Source: a virus
Direction: 5' to 3' (one strand)
Length of the DNA: 59,531 bases
IMG/VR virus record: IMGVR_UViG_3300021959_000043
Location: 1-59,531 of that record
Positions 1 to 5,505 of the stretch are shown in pieces. The notes under the pieces were generated by a model. That model was not told the origin of the DNA. It searched no databases and saw only the letters and a list, made by a program, of their open reading frames with translations. How positions within the stretch are numbered: position 1 is the first letter of the stretch; every line of letters starts with the position of its first letter. Made by a program: the position numbers and the translations under genes.

Positions 1-7
1 TATATAC

Positions 8-26
8 ATACACACGAGGTGTGTAT
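8..26 (-). terminator. Perfect 8-bp inverted repeat after a leftward gene
   Basis: ATACACAC at 8-15 and GTGTGTAT at 19-26 pair perfectly around a GAG loop. The hairpin lies 8 bases beyond the stop codon of the leftward gene at 34-312. There is no clear U-run, so it may be a weak terminator, an mRNA-stabilising hairpin or a protein-binding dyad. Confidence 0.4.
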
Positions 27-33
27 AGCATAG

Positions 34-312
34 TTATAAGTTATACTTCTTCTTGTATTTTTCTATTTTAATAAGCAATACAGATGCTTTAGCATATTCT
101 TCAGCGTCTTCTAGTTCTTTTAAATCTAAGTATAAATCGTCTAGTTCTTGTTTAATTAATTCTTGCTGCGTTATAGTACCATACTCTAATTCAGGGTTTT
201 GTTTTGATATTTCTTCTAAGTCTTCTTTAAACTTCTCATCATATTCTATTTGATGCTTCATTATTTTATCTACTATTAAATCAGCGAGTTCGTTCATTTG
301 TTTTTTATTCAT
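34..312 (-). CDS. Hypothetical acidic coiled-coil protein (92 aa)
   Basis: A small, charged, largely helical protein. Residues about 20-85 are rich in Glu and Lys with leucine/isoleucine spacing typical of a coiled coil. I do not recognise a family. It is the only gene of its leftward transcript, and promoter copy 1 lies immediately upstream. The -10-like GATAAT ends only six bases before the ATG, so the predicted transcript would start at or next to the start codon (leaderless). A perfect hairpin follows the stop. Its place among promoter-served small genes suggests an early function, which is inference. Confidence 0.6.
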   Translation of the reverse strand: MNKKQMNELADLIVDKIMKHQIEYDEKFKEDLEEISKQNPELEYGTITQQELIKQELDDLYLDLKELEDAEEYAKASVLLIKIEKYKKKYNL

Positions 313-317
313 ATTTA

Positions 318-349
318 TATTATCTATTTATTAATTTATTAAGTCCGTG
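318..349 (-). promoter_or_regulatory. Leftward promoter, copy 1
   Basis: On the minus strand the sequence reads CACGGACTT, then 16 bases measured from CACGGA, then ATAGATAATA. The same two blocks with the same 16-base spacing occur at five other sites on this strand, with a weaker seventh. Read as a sigma-70-like promoter it gives GGACTT-N17-GATAAT. It drives the 92-aa gene with essentially no leader. Confidence 0.65.
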
Positions 350-396
350 TGTCTGTCATAATCCTAGCTCCCATTGTTTAACTTTAAATGACAAGT

Positions 397-451
397 AAAA
401 AAGAAATAATATAAATAATATTGTAGTTATTCTATTATATTTGTTTCTTTT
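397..451 (-). terminator. AT-rich inverted repeat ending the leftward small-gene operon
   Basis: On the minus strand AAAAGAAA followed by an ATATAATA block pairs with a TATTAT block and TTTCTTTT further on, ending in a T-run. It sits just after the stop at 459 of the last gene in the 459-1549 operon and before promoter copy 1, where a terminator is expected. The stem is imperfect and AT-only. Confidence 0.35.
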
Positions 452-458
452 AATCATA

Positions 459-668
459 TTAGTTGCCATTTCTATTAAGTGTTAGACCAAGTTGGTCTGC
501 TGCATAGTTAATATGCCTTTGAGTTGTTACACTCCACCAACCTAGCTGATCAAGTGTTTGATTACAATAGTCTATCTTAGCTACCCTAGTTGTATAACTC
601 ATTACGTAATCGTTTCCGTCCCATTGTATTACACATAGGTTTTGCTTGTATTTGCTAAATTTTCTCAT
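459..668 (-). CDS. Small phage protein with W-x-x-TT-x-x-H-x-NYAA motif (69 aa)
   Basis: Residues about 44-57 read WWSVTTQRHINYAADQ, a pattern I associate with a family of tiny phage proteins of unknown role that end in a similar S-x-TT-x-x-H-x-NY motif. The N-terminal half has a W-D-G-N-D-Y-V turn and looks beta-rich. It is the last gene of an operon starting from promoter copy 2. Its ATG overlaps the TGA of the 53-aa gene upstream (ATGA), so translation is probably coupled. Function unknown. Confidence 0.65.
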   Translation of the reverse strand: MRKFSKYKQNLCVIQWDGNDYVMSYTTRVAKIDYCNQTLDQLGWWSVTTQRHINYAADQLGLTLNRNGN

Positions 669-826
669 AATATGTCTAATGTTTTTTTGTTTAATATTAT
701 TGGTGATTCATCTTTATGTGTTGAAACAAAGTATATGCCTGATGTTTCTTTAATTAACACGTTTTTATCTTTAAATTTCTTAGGATATTTATCCTTAACA
801 TATTGTTCTATTTTTTTTCTATTCAT
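665..826 (-). CDS. Hypothetical small basic protein (53 aa)
   Basis: An open frame on the minus strand starts MNRKKIEQYVKDKYPKKF and ends in TLDIL. It is lysine-rich, with an N-terminal helix and a beta-like centre (NVLIKETSGIYFVS). I do not recognise it. Its ATG overlaps the stop of the 160-aa gene upstream (ATGA), and its own TGA overlaps the ATG of the 69-aa gene downstream. That double coupling is the main reason to believe a gene this short. Confidence 0.6.
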   Translation of the reverse strand: MNRKKIEQYVKDKYPKKFKDKNVLIKETSGIYFVSTHKDESPIILNKKTLDIL

Positions 827-1305
827 AATTCTATTTTTATTTCTTGTTGTTTATAGCCTTTACTTTCTAATTCATCAATAATATCTTCTTCAAATCTTTC
901 AGATAAATACTCAAACAATTGGCTTATAGCATCATCAATATACTGTTGATGTAGATCATCTACATATATAATTTCAGGGTAGTCTTCATCACCATTAGAA
1001 TATTTAATAAATTCTTCAAGCGCATCGCCTAAATCACTATCATAATAATATACGTTTTCGCTTATGTTTATATTATTCATATCATGTGTAGCAACGTGAA
1101 CTGAATAACCATCAACTGTTGATTCTTCATATATATAAAAGTCTGCCTTATTATTCCAGTTATCTACAAACTCTATATTAAAATGCTTTAACACTGATTC
1201 TTTAGCTAGATCTTGATCACTAGCTTGTTCATCACCAAAGCCTATAGCTTCTAGTTTTTCATTAATTAATTCGTTTGTGATTAGTTTTTCTTTAGTCATT
1301 GTCAT
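823..1305 (-). CDS. Hypothetical acidic protein (about 160 aa)
   Basis: A strongly acidic protein (many D/E) with a tyrosine-rich middle, NVYYYDSDLGDALEEF. Such acidic small proteins in phage early regions are sometimes DNA mimics or inhibitors, but nothing here proves that. The frame is open as far as 1380. I place the start at 1305 (or 1299), because these two ATGs overlap the stop of the 85-aa gene upstream, within ATGACAATGACTAA. The longer version would sit inside that gene and begin with an unlikely hydrophobic segment. Confidence 0.6.
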   Translation of the reverse strand: MTMTKEKLITNELINEKLEAIGFGDEQASDQDLAKESVLKHFNIEFVDNWNNKADFYIYEESTVDGYSVHVATHDMNNINISENVYYYDSDLGDALEEFIKYSNGDEDYPEIIYVDDLHQQYIDDAISQLFEYLSERFEEDIIDELESKGYKQQEIKIEL

Positions 1306-1549
1306 TTTTTTTAAAGTTATTAAATAAGTTATCGCCATATTTCCAATCCCACGATGATACCATAGACATATTAAGATCACCGAATAGATGTATATTTTTT
1401 ATAGTAGACATAGGTAGATCGTCGTAGAACATAGCATTGTCTAACTCTGCAAGTGTATAGCATACTGTTGAGTAACTATCTACGTTGTTTATAAGAGCAT
1501 TGTGTATCTCTGGTTTTAATCTGTGTAATAAAGTTTCTAGTTCTGCCAT
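1292..1549 (-). CDS. Hypothetical protein, first gene of an early operon (85 aa)
   Basis: The product begins MAELETLLHRLKPEIHNAL and ends in NNFKKNDND. It looks mixed helical with two W residues near the C-terminus. No family recognised. It is the first gene downstream of promoter copy 2, with a predicted leader of about 14 bases. Its stop overlaps the probable start of the 160-aa gene, so these genes form one leftward operon (1549 to 459). Confidence 0.6.
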   Translation of the reverse strand: MAELETLLHRLKPEIHNALINNVDSYSTVCYTLAELDNAMFYDDLPMSTIKNIHLFGDLNMSMVSSWDWKYGDNLFNNFKKNDND

Positions 1550-1569
1550 TGTTTTTGTTTTTATAATTA

Positions 1570-1601
1570 TATTATCTATAAACTAATTTGTTTTATCCGT
1601 G
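1570..1601 (-). promoter_or_regulatory. Leftward promoter, copy 2
   Basis: The minus strand reads CACGGATAA, then 16 bases after CACGGA, then ATAGATAATA. Block sequence and spacing match the other copies. The first downstream ATG (1549) is about 20 bases past the GATAAT box. It serves the operon at 459-1549. Confidence 0.65.
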
Positions 1602-1611
1602 TAGCTATTTT

Positions 1612-1838
1612 GTAACTAGTGAGGAATCGAACCTCAATACCCGTCAGTAAGTCTTATCTCCGTACTTAAACGTGTGATTTTTCCAGACCTAGTTATTCAG
1701 CCTTCCTTCCTCTTTGTAGCGTCATATATCTTGCTACCAGTGCTCGGGTTCAGGCATACTAGCGATTCACTTATGTGTAATTCCAGAGGCAGGAATTTAC
1801 TGACCTTGATTTACCTAATTAAGCTACTCGTCTAGTTA
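1612..1838 (-). ncRNA. Structured RNA with tRNA-like acceptor and T-arm (tmRNA-like or intron-split tRNA candidate)
   Basis: On the minus strand TAACTAG (1838-1832) can pair with CTAGTTA (1619-1613) as a 7-bp acceptor stem. It is preceded on the 3' side by a canonical T-arm, TGAGG-TTCGATT-CCTCA (1636-1620). Inside, GTCAGTAA (1804-1797) pairs perfectly with TTACTGAC (1650-1643). The middle also holds hairpins AATTCC/GGAATT (1797-1779) and GTAGC/GCTAC (1737-1716). A D-loop-like stretch, TAGCTTAATTAGGTA, follows the 5' acceptor strand. This topology (acceptor, D-like region, long helix, insert, T-arm) is that of tmRNA. However, I see no ALAA-type tag codons, no G3-U70 pair and no encoded CCA. 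A second TAACTAG at 1695-1689 could pair with the same 3' strand. It lies directly after the 64-aa gene, whose stop codon falls inside the acceptor strand. Confidence 0.5.
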
Positions 1839-2030
1839 TTTTCTCCGCCATGACCTATGAACCACGGCGGAGAGAGACTGACTTACTATTTGTATAGTGT
1901 TGCCTGTCTTGTGATTGATTATTGGTATATAAGAATATGTTTCTGTTGTTGAACAATCTACACACGTTTTATAACCTAAGGCTAACCTGCCTTCAGGTAT
2001 TTTTGTATTTGGTTTACATTTACAGTACAT
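1836..2030 (-). CDS. Small zinc-ribbon-like protein (64 aa)
   Basis: The N-terminus has CKC at residues 3-5 and C-V-D-C at about 23-26, a CxC...CxxC arrangement that could bind one zinc ion. The centre carries NHKTGNTIQIV, which looks like a conserved surface loop. I recognise this as a type of small phage protein but know no function. Promoter copy 3 lies just upstream (leader about 18 bases). Its stop codon forms part of the acceptor strand of the structured RNA at 1612-1838, so the two are probably co-transcribed. Confidence 0.6.
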   Translation of the reverse strand: MYCKCKPNTKIPEGRLALGYKTCVDCSTTETYSYIPIINHKTGNTIQIVSQSLSAVVHRSWRRK

Positions 2031-2054
2031 AATTATATTTTTTTGTTACACATA

Positions 2055-2086
2055 TATTATCTATAGTAATTTTAAATTAGTCAGTG
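2055..2086 (-). promoter_or_regulatory. Leftward promoter, copy 3
   Basis: The minus strand reads CACTGACTA, then 16 bases after CACTGA, then ATAGATAATA. CTGACT-N17-GATAAT is close to a sigma-70 consensus. It serves the 64-aa gene and the structured RNA. Confidence 0.65.
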
Positions 2087-2092
2087 TAGTAA

Positions 2093-2218
2093 TTACATCA
2101 TATCTACCTCAAAACAAACTTGTGAATTGCAATATCCATTTGTATCTAAAGCACTTCCACATTCTTCACAGCTTACAGGTAAATGCTCGTCCCAGTTATT
2201 ATAGTCATACCAATTCAT
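2093..2218 (-). CDS. Tiny cysteine-rich zinc-finger-like protein (41 aa)
   Basis: The product starts MNWYDYNNWDEHLPVSCEEC. Its cysteines are arranged C18-x2-C21-x8-C30-x4-C35, which suits a single zinc ribbon. The ATG overlaps the TGA of the 135-aa gene upstream (ATGA), supporting translation. It ends just before promoter copy 3. Family unknown. Confidence 0.55.
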   Translation of the reverse strand: MNWYDYNNWDEHLPVSCEECGSALDTNGYCNSQVCFEVDMM

Positions 2219-2622
2219 ATTGAATACATTGTTAAGTTTCTCATGTTATAATTTCTTTTGCAAAATTCTACGATATATATAAGTCGTGCAAGTGGATCAT
2301 GTATTAATTCTCTAGCATAACATATAGCTTTAAGTGTTTTTAGTTTGCCATCTTGTATGACTGTCCATCGCTCTTCACGCTTATACTGTTTGTTTAGTTG
2401 ATATATTCTGTCGCTTGAATTACATCTTCTGACATAACCTGTTTTGTATGAGGCTATTTGATCACCATTAGGCAATACAAATTGTCTTGTGCCATTTTTC
2501 TTTTGTCTGTCAGTAGTCATTTCTTTGATATTGTACTCTACAAACATACGTTTAGCAAATAAATCTACTAATTCTACACGTCTCTGTCGCCAGTCCATAT
2601 GCTCTTGTTCTAAGTTTCTCAT
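2215..2622 (-). CDS. Hypothetical basic protein (135 aa)
   Basis: An Arg/Lys/Tyr-rich soluble protein. The N-terminal third is helical (QEHMDWRQRRVELVDLFAKRMF). The middle has a beta-like QFVLPNGDQIASYKTGYVRR segment, and the C-terminal part is helical with a Cys (about residue 120). No family recognised; the charge would suit nucleic-acid binding. Its start is coupled by ATGA to the 57-aa gene upstream and its stop to the 41-aa gene downstream. Promoter copy 4, inside the upstream gene, would also transcribe it. Confidence 0.6.
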   Translation of the reverse strand: MRNLEQEHMDWRQRRVELVDLFAKRMFVEYNIKEMTTDRQKKNGTRQFVLPNGDQIASYKTGYVRRCNSSDRIYQLNKQYKREERWTVIQDGKLKTLKAICYARELIHDPLARLIYIVEFCKRNYNMRNLTMYSI

Positions 2623-2792
2623 AGCTTTTTTTGTTTTACATTTATATTATCTGTAGTTTTATAAATTAAGTCAGTGTAGTCTTTGTACACAGCTTCTACT
2701 ATTAAGTCTCGCTCGTCGTCACTACAAGTGGCAAAGCCAAACTCGCCAAACCACTCTTGTGCTAATGTATCTAATTTCTTTGTTACGCTCAT
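2619..2792 (-). CDS. Hypothetical small protein overlapping a promoter (57 aa)
   Basis: The product starts MSVTKKLDTLAQEWFGEFGF and ends in NVKQKKL. It is mostly helical and acidic in the middle. Unknown family. The start lies 3 bases after the stop of the 80-aa gene, and its TGA overlaps the next ATG (2622). Its last third (residues about 39-53) is encoded by the same bases that form promoter copy 4, so the reading frame and the promoter constrain each other. Confidence 0.55.
   Translation of the reverse strand: MSVTKKLDTLAQEWFGEFGFATCSDDERDLIVEAVYKDYTDLIYKTTDNINVKQKKL
2645..2676 (-). promoter_or_regulatory. Leftward promoter, copy 4 (inside a gene)
   Basis: The minus strand reads CACTGACTT, then 16 bases after CACTGA, then ACAGATAATA. 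It overlaps the 3' end of the 57-aa gene and would start transcription about 20 bases before the ATG at 2622. Confidence 0.6.
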
Positions 2793-2794
2793 AA

Positions 2795-3037
2795 TTATTG
2801 TATGTTAAATGGTGATGGTACGTATTCTACATAGGTAAGACCTTTATAATTAAAGAATTCAGTAATACCTTCTTGATCTTTTTCTTCGTTATAAATAAAC
2901 GCAAAGCGTTTTGGTAGCTCACCTACAGGATAACCTTTGTATATCACATTATTTAGCGATATAGTAGTTTTGTTTTTGAATTTAATAGTGTTAATCTCCA
3001 TAGTTTCTGGGTTGATTTTGATGTTTGTTTCTCGCAT
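2795..3037 (-). CDS. Hypothetical beta-rich protein (80 aa)
   Basis: Reads as an all-beta small domain: TMEINTIKFKNKTTISLNNVIYKGYPVGEL, then RFAFIYNEEKD and a C-terminal GLTYVEYVPSPFNIQ. No family recognised. It starts 3 bases after the stop of the 42-aa gene and belongs to the operon driven by promoter copy 5. Confidence 0.55.
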   Translation of the reverse strand: MRETNIKINPETMEINTIKFKNKTTISLNNVIYKGYPVGELPKRFAFIYNEEKDQEGITEFFNYKGLTYVEYVPSPFNIQ

Positions 3038-3040
3038 AGT

Positions 3041-3169
3041 TTAAAATATTAATTTAGTTGTTATTTTTTGATATAAGTAATCTTGTATAGTTTCTGTGTA
3101 CTTTTCTACGCAGTCTGTACTTGGATTAAATGGAAACTTTTCCTGTAAGTTGGTTATTAGTTTTTCCAT
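3041..3169 (-). CDS. Hypothetical micro-protein (42 aa)
   Basis: The product starts MEKLITNLQEKFPFNPSTDC and ends in KITTKLIF, probably helical with one Cys. It is the first open frame after promoter copy 5 and is separated from it by a leader of about 90 bases, the longest among these early units. Evidence is only position and tight spacing to the next gene (3 bases between stop and ATG). Confidence 0.45.
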   Translation of the reverse strand: MEKLITNLQEKFPFNPSTDCVEKYTETIQDYLYQKITTKLIF

Positions 3170-3265
3170 AGTTTAAAGGTGTTATTTTGTTTAGTTAATA
3201 AAAAAGGTGTTAAGGTACAATGCACTATGTGACTGCCTGTAACTAATAAATTATGATTTCGAATA

Positions 3266-3297
3266 TATTATCTGTAGTTTGTTGACGCAAGTCCGTG
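3266..3297 (-). promoter_or_regulatory. Leftward promoter, copy 5, with a long leader
   Basis: The minus strand reads GCACGGACTTGCG, with ACAGATAATA 16 bases after CACGGA. A 17-base block ACGCAAGTCCGTGCGAG (plus strand) is identical to that of copy 6. The predicted leader (about 3260-3170) contains AACACCTTT twice and could hold regulation, but I see no known riboswitch. Confidence 0.65.
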
Positions 3298-3321
3298 CGA
3301 GAAACGTAAATGGTAATAAAA

Positions 3322-3369
3322 AACTGACAAAAGCTAATTAAGTATATAAGTAACTAGCTAATGTCAGTG
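3322..3369. promoter_or_regulatory. Divergent promoter dyad 1 (TGACA-N32-TGTCA)
   Basis: The plus strand reads AACTGA-N16-ATATAAGTAA (3322-3353). The minus strand reads CACTGA-N16-ATATACTTAA (3369-3338). The two share a central TATA-rich core and are flanked by ACTGACA and TGTCAGT, so the whole element is an imperfect palindrome holding back-to-back promoters. The same design recurs at 3935-3982. Confidence 0.55.
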
Positions 3370-3375
3370 TGAGGT

Positions 3376-3615
3376 TTATACTATTTTATCTAAGTCTCTT
3401 ACAAATTTTGGTAGATTATTAGAGTTTGTATAAGAGCTGTACTTGTCGAAGCAAGGCATTGAATCAAACTTGCTTTTTAATTGATTGTAAACTAGGTCAT
3501 GGTCGTAAGTACATTGTTCTTTGTTTTTGTTAGTAAATGTAATCACTGTATTTTTACCGATTAGTGACTTACGGATTACAAATCTTTTTGTTGTTAGTTT
3601 TTGTTGAGTTTTCAT
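3376..3615 (-). CDS. Hypothetical basic protein (79 aa)
   Basis: The product starts MKTQQKLTTKRFVIRKSLIG and ends in PKFVRDLDKIV. It is basic, with a beta-like N-terminal half and a helical C-terminal half, and has no recognised family. The frame is open up to 3678, but promoter copy 6 has its -10 box at 3660-3655, inside the longer version. A transcript from it begins near 3648, so the ATG at 3615 (33-base leader) is the better start. Confidence 0.5.
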   Translation of the reverse strand: MKTQQKLTTKRFVIRKSLIGKNTVITFTNKNKEQCTYDHDLVYNQLKSKFDSMPCFDKYSSYTNSNNLPKFVRDLDKIV

Positions 3616-3653
3616 AGAATATAATTTAATATAAGCTTCGTTGCTTACAAACA

Positions 3654-3685
3654 TATTATCATTTATACCAATACGCAAGTCCGTG
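3654..3685 (-). promoter_or_regulatory. Leftward promoter, copy 6
   Basis: The minus strand reads GCACGGACTTGCG, with AATGATAATA 16 bases after CACGGA. It shares ACGCAAGTCCGTGCGAG (plus strand) with copy 5. It serves the 79-aa gene. Confidence 0.6.
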
Positions 3686-3702
3686 CGAGTAGATTAGTAG
3701 GT

Positions 3703-3734
3703 ACATATCAGTATAATGTAGTCGCAAGTCCGTG
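3703..3734 (-). promoter_or_regulatory. Possible leftward promoter, copy 7 (degenerate)
   Basis: The minus strand has CACGGACTTGCG as in copies 5 and 6. The expected -10 position reads ACTGATATGT, matching only part of the consensus. It lies about 50 bases upstream of copy 6 and may be a decayed or weak tandem promoter, or only the binding half-site. Confidence 0.3.
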
Positions 3735-3934
3735 AGTGAGGGTAATAATAACATTAGTATTATAAAAAAAGTCTAAAAGGCTAGACGAAAACCAAACGAT
3801 GGCTTAAAGCTTACAACTCTAGAGCCTAGAAATTGGGCAACCCCGCTAAATCAAAACGATTTTACATTTCAAAAAACTTTTTCAAAAACTAGTAGTAACA
3901 CCATACCCCTCTATTTGTGACAATTTATTATTTT
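3735..3934. other. Non-coding part of the divergent control region
   Basis: No gene is seen here. It contains a small hairpin, AGTCTA/TAGAC-like, around 3769-3785, and a relatively GC-rich patch (TTGGGCAACCCC, 3834-3845), itself a short GGG/CCC hairpin. Near 3870-3900 is an A/T-tract segment with CAAAAAACTTTTTCAAAAACT. It separates the leftward early genes from the rightward genes. A replication origin or regulator-binding site is possible but not shown. Confidence 0.35.
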
Positions 3935-3982
3935 ATGTGACACAAGGTACCTAAGTATATAAGTAGCCGCCTATTGTCAGTC
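3935..3982. promoter_or_regulatory. Divergent promoter dyad 2 (TGACA-N32-TGTCA)
   Basis: The plus strand reads ATGTGA-N16-ATATAAGTAG (3935-3966). The minus strand reads GACTGA-N16-ATATACTTAG (3982-3951). TGACA (3938-3942) and TGTCA (3975-3979) flank exactly 32 bases, as in dyad 1. The rightward arm would transcribe the gene at 4045 with a leader of about 70 bases. A further TATAAT at 4021-4026 lacks a good -35. Confidence 0.55.
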
Positions 3983-4044
3983 TATTTAAAGGTAAAAAAC
4001 CATAAATCTATGTAAGTATATATAATATACCAAAACATTATACA

Positions 4045-4278
4045 ATGGCACAGAAATTAAGCGATAAAGCAAGAAAAGATAAAGCTAAAAGAGATCTTGA
4101 GTATGCTAAAACAGACAGCAGAAGATCTAAAAAAGCTGAAAATCAAAGAAAACGCAGGAAAGCAGAAAAAAAACATGGTAAAAACTGGTTATTAGATAAA
4201 GATTATGACCATACTAAGAAAAGATTTGTTAGTGTTAAAAAAAATAGAGGTAATTACGGAAAAGGAACTAAAAAATAA
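4045..4278 (+). CDS. Small, very basic protein (77 aa)
   Basis: Almost half the residues are Lys or Arg, in a helical pattern (DKARKDKAKRDLEYAKTDSRRSKK... read in pieces). The C-terminal tail is RGNYGKGTKK. It could bind nucleic acid, condense DNA in the capsid or act as a small virion protein; I recognise no family. It is the first rightward gene after the divergent control region and sits 6 bases before the tail-fibre-like gene at 4285. No Shine-Dalgarno sequence precedes it; the leader ends ACATTATACA. Confidence 0.6.
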   Translation: MAQKLSDKARKDKAKRDLEYAKTDSRRSKKAENQRKRRKAEKKHGKNWLLDKDYDHTKKRFVSVKKNRGNYGKGTKK

Positions 4279-4284
4279 ATAAAA

Positions 4285-4812
4285 ATGGCTAATTTAACAG
4301 CATACCCAATAGGTACACCTAAATCAGGAGATCTTATAATAGGAACATCAGTACCAATACCTGGAACAAATCAAAAATCTACTACTAAAAACTTCTCAAT
4401 AAATGAAGTAGTTACATTAGCTACTGAAAATTACGTTGAGTTAACAAAGCAATTGACAAATGCGCAGTGGCTTGCATTAAAAACTACTAGTATAGAGATA
4501 GTGCCAGCTCAAGGTGCAGGCACGGTTGTCCAAGTATTAGCGGCGCATGTTAAATGGACAGCATCGGGTGCTAATTTTGCTTTCAACCAACCTCTAACTC
4601 TAGGTAATGGAACTAGTGGCGTTGTGGGTGTTGTGACTCAAGGTACACTACCAGCAACCTACACGGATATTGATTCTGATGCTACTCAAATATTTACAAT
4701 ATCTGGAGCTGATGCTTCATTGAATTCTTCTATTAACTTTGGATGTGCTTCATCTGCTACACTTGCTGGAGGGGGAACTCTACAGGTTACAGTGAGATAC
4801 CAAGTAATATAA
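4285..4812 (+). CDS. Tail-fibre-associated structural protein (175 aa)
   Basis: A Gly/Thr/Ser-rich, beta-type protein typical of phage fibres and virion appendages. The N-terminal block, GDLIIGTSVPIPGTNQKSTT followed by KNFSINEV, resembles the start of the next gene product (DAWIGTDAGNRRTKQFSAEAV). That suggests both attach to the same virion partner through related N-termini. Residues about 60-175 form a beta sandwich-like tail ending in LQVTVRYQVI. Genes here follow one another with 6-base gaps, as one late transcript. Confidence 0.6.
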   Translation: MANLTAYPIGTPKSGDLIIGTSVPIPGTNQKSTTKNFSINEVVTLATENYVELTKQLTNAQWLALKTTSIEIVPAQGAGTVVQVLAAHVKWTASGANFAFNQPLTLGNGTSGVVGVVTQGTLPATYTDIDSDATQIFTISGADASLNSSINFGCASSATLAGGGTLQVTVRYQVI

Positions 4813-4818
4813 CAACAC

Positions 4819-5499
4819 ATGGCTAGAATAAGTTCATACGGATTTGATAACAATGTTACAGACCTCGATGCTTGGATAGGCACCGATGCTGGTAATCGTA
4901 GAACAAAACAATTTTCTGCAGAAGCTGTAGCTAAATACCTCAACATAAAAGGTAAAATATCTATATCTGCCCAAATGGTATTTAAGTTTACACAAAATAA
5001 TCCTCCAGCTAGCGGTGAATTTTCAGGACCAGCAAACGATAGTAATATATCAGCTATAACTACAATGCAAATATCAAGCGTTGATGCTTCTGACCAGAAC
5101 ACTGTACAGTTCATGGAATACCTAGTAGGTAATGATATACTAATTAGTGAGCAAAACGATATAAGTAAGTTTGGTCATTTTAATATAACATCTTACAATG
5201 TAAACGGTAATGCATATACACTGGTATTAGCAAACATTGGAGGCAACGGAACTTTAGATTTAGATAAGTTCTATGACTTTGCTGTTTTTACTTTATCTTC
5301 ACCTGACAAAACATTTGAGTTTACGCAAGGTCAACCTGCGACAACATGGAACATACAACACGATTTAAATAAATTTCCTTCAGTATCCGTAATTAACAAC
5401 AATAACGTCGTTATTAACGGTGAAGTAACATATATAGATAAAAATAACGTACAAATAAACTTTTCTGCTGGCTTCTCTGGCAAAGCATACTTAAACTAA
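4819..5499 (+). CDS. Tail-fibre-associated structural protein (226 aa)
   Basis: Shares the short N-terminal attachment-like motif with the 175-aa protein upstream. It then has a long beta-rich part and a C-terminal domain (about residues 165-226: PATTWNIQHDLNKFPSVSVI onward) of the kind seen at the ends of phage fibre proteins, where a repeated V-x-Y-I-D-x-N-x-V-x-I-N-F-S pattern forms strands. Probable role: a component of the host-binding apparatus. Exact receptor unknown. Confidence 0.6.
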   Translation: MARISSYGFDNNVTDLDAWIGTDAGNRRTKQFSAEAVAKYLNIKGKISISAQMVFKFTQNNPPASGEFSGPANDSNISAITTMQISSVDASDQNTVQFMEYLVGNDILISEQNDISKFGHFNITSYNVNGNAYTLVLANIGGNGTLDLDKFYDFAVFTLSSPDKTFEFTQGQPATTWNIQHDLNKFPSVSVINNNNVVINGEVTYIDKNNVQINFSAGFSGKAYLN

Positions 5500-5505
5500 C
5501 AAAAC

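Noticed and set aside
1612-1695. An 84-base ordinary tRNA
   Set aside because: Acceptor and T-arm pair, but no D-stem or 5-bp/7-base anticodon arm can be formed between them; the 227-base fold explains more pairs.
1612-1838. Group I intron inside a tRNA gene
   Set aside because: An AAGATATA-like stretch is present, but the matching P7 partner and the other core elements were not found, the insert is short for a group I intron, and position 33 of the implied anticodon loop is not U.
3765-3800. Hammerhead-type ribozyme near the TAGACGAAAACC sequence
   Set aside because: No CUGAUGA box accompanies the GAAA, so the core cannot form.
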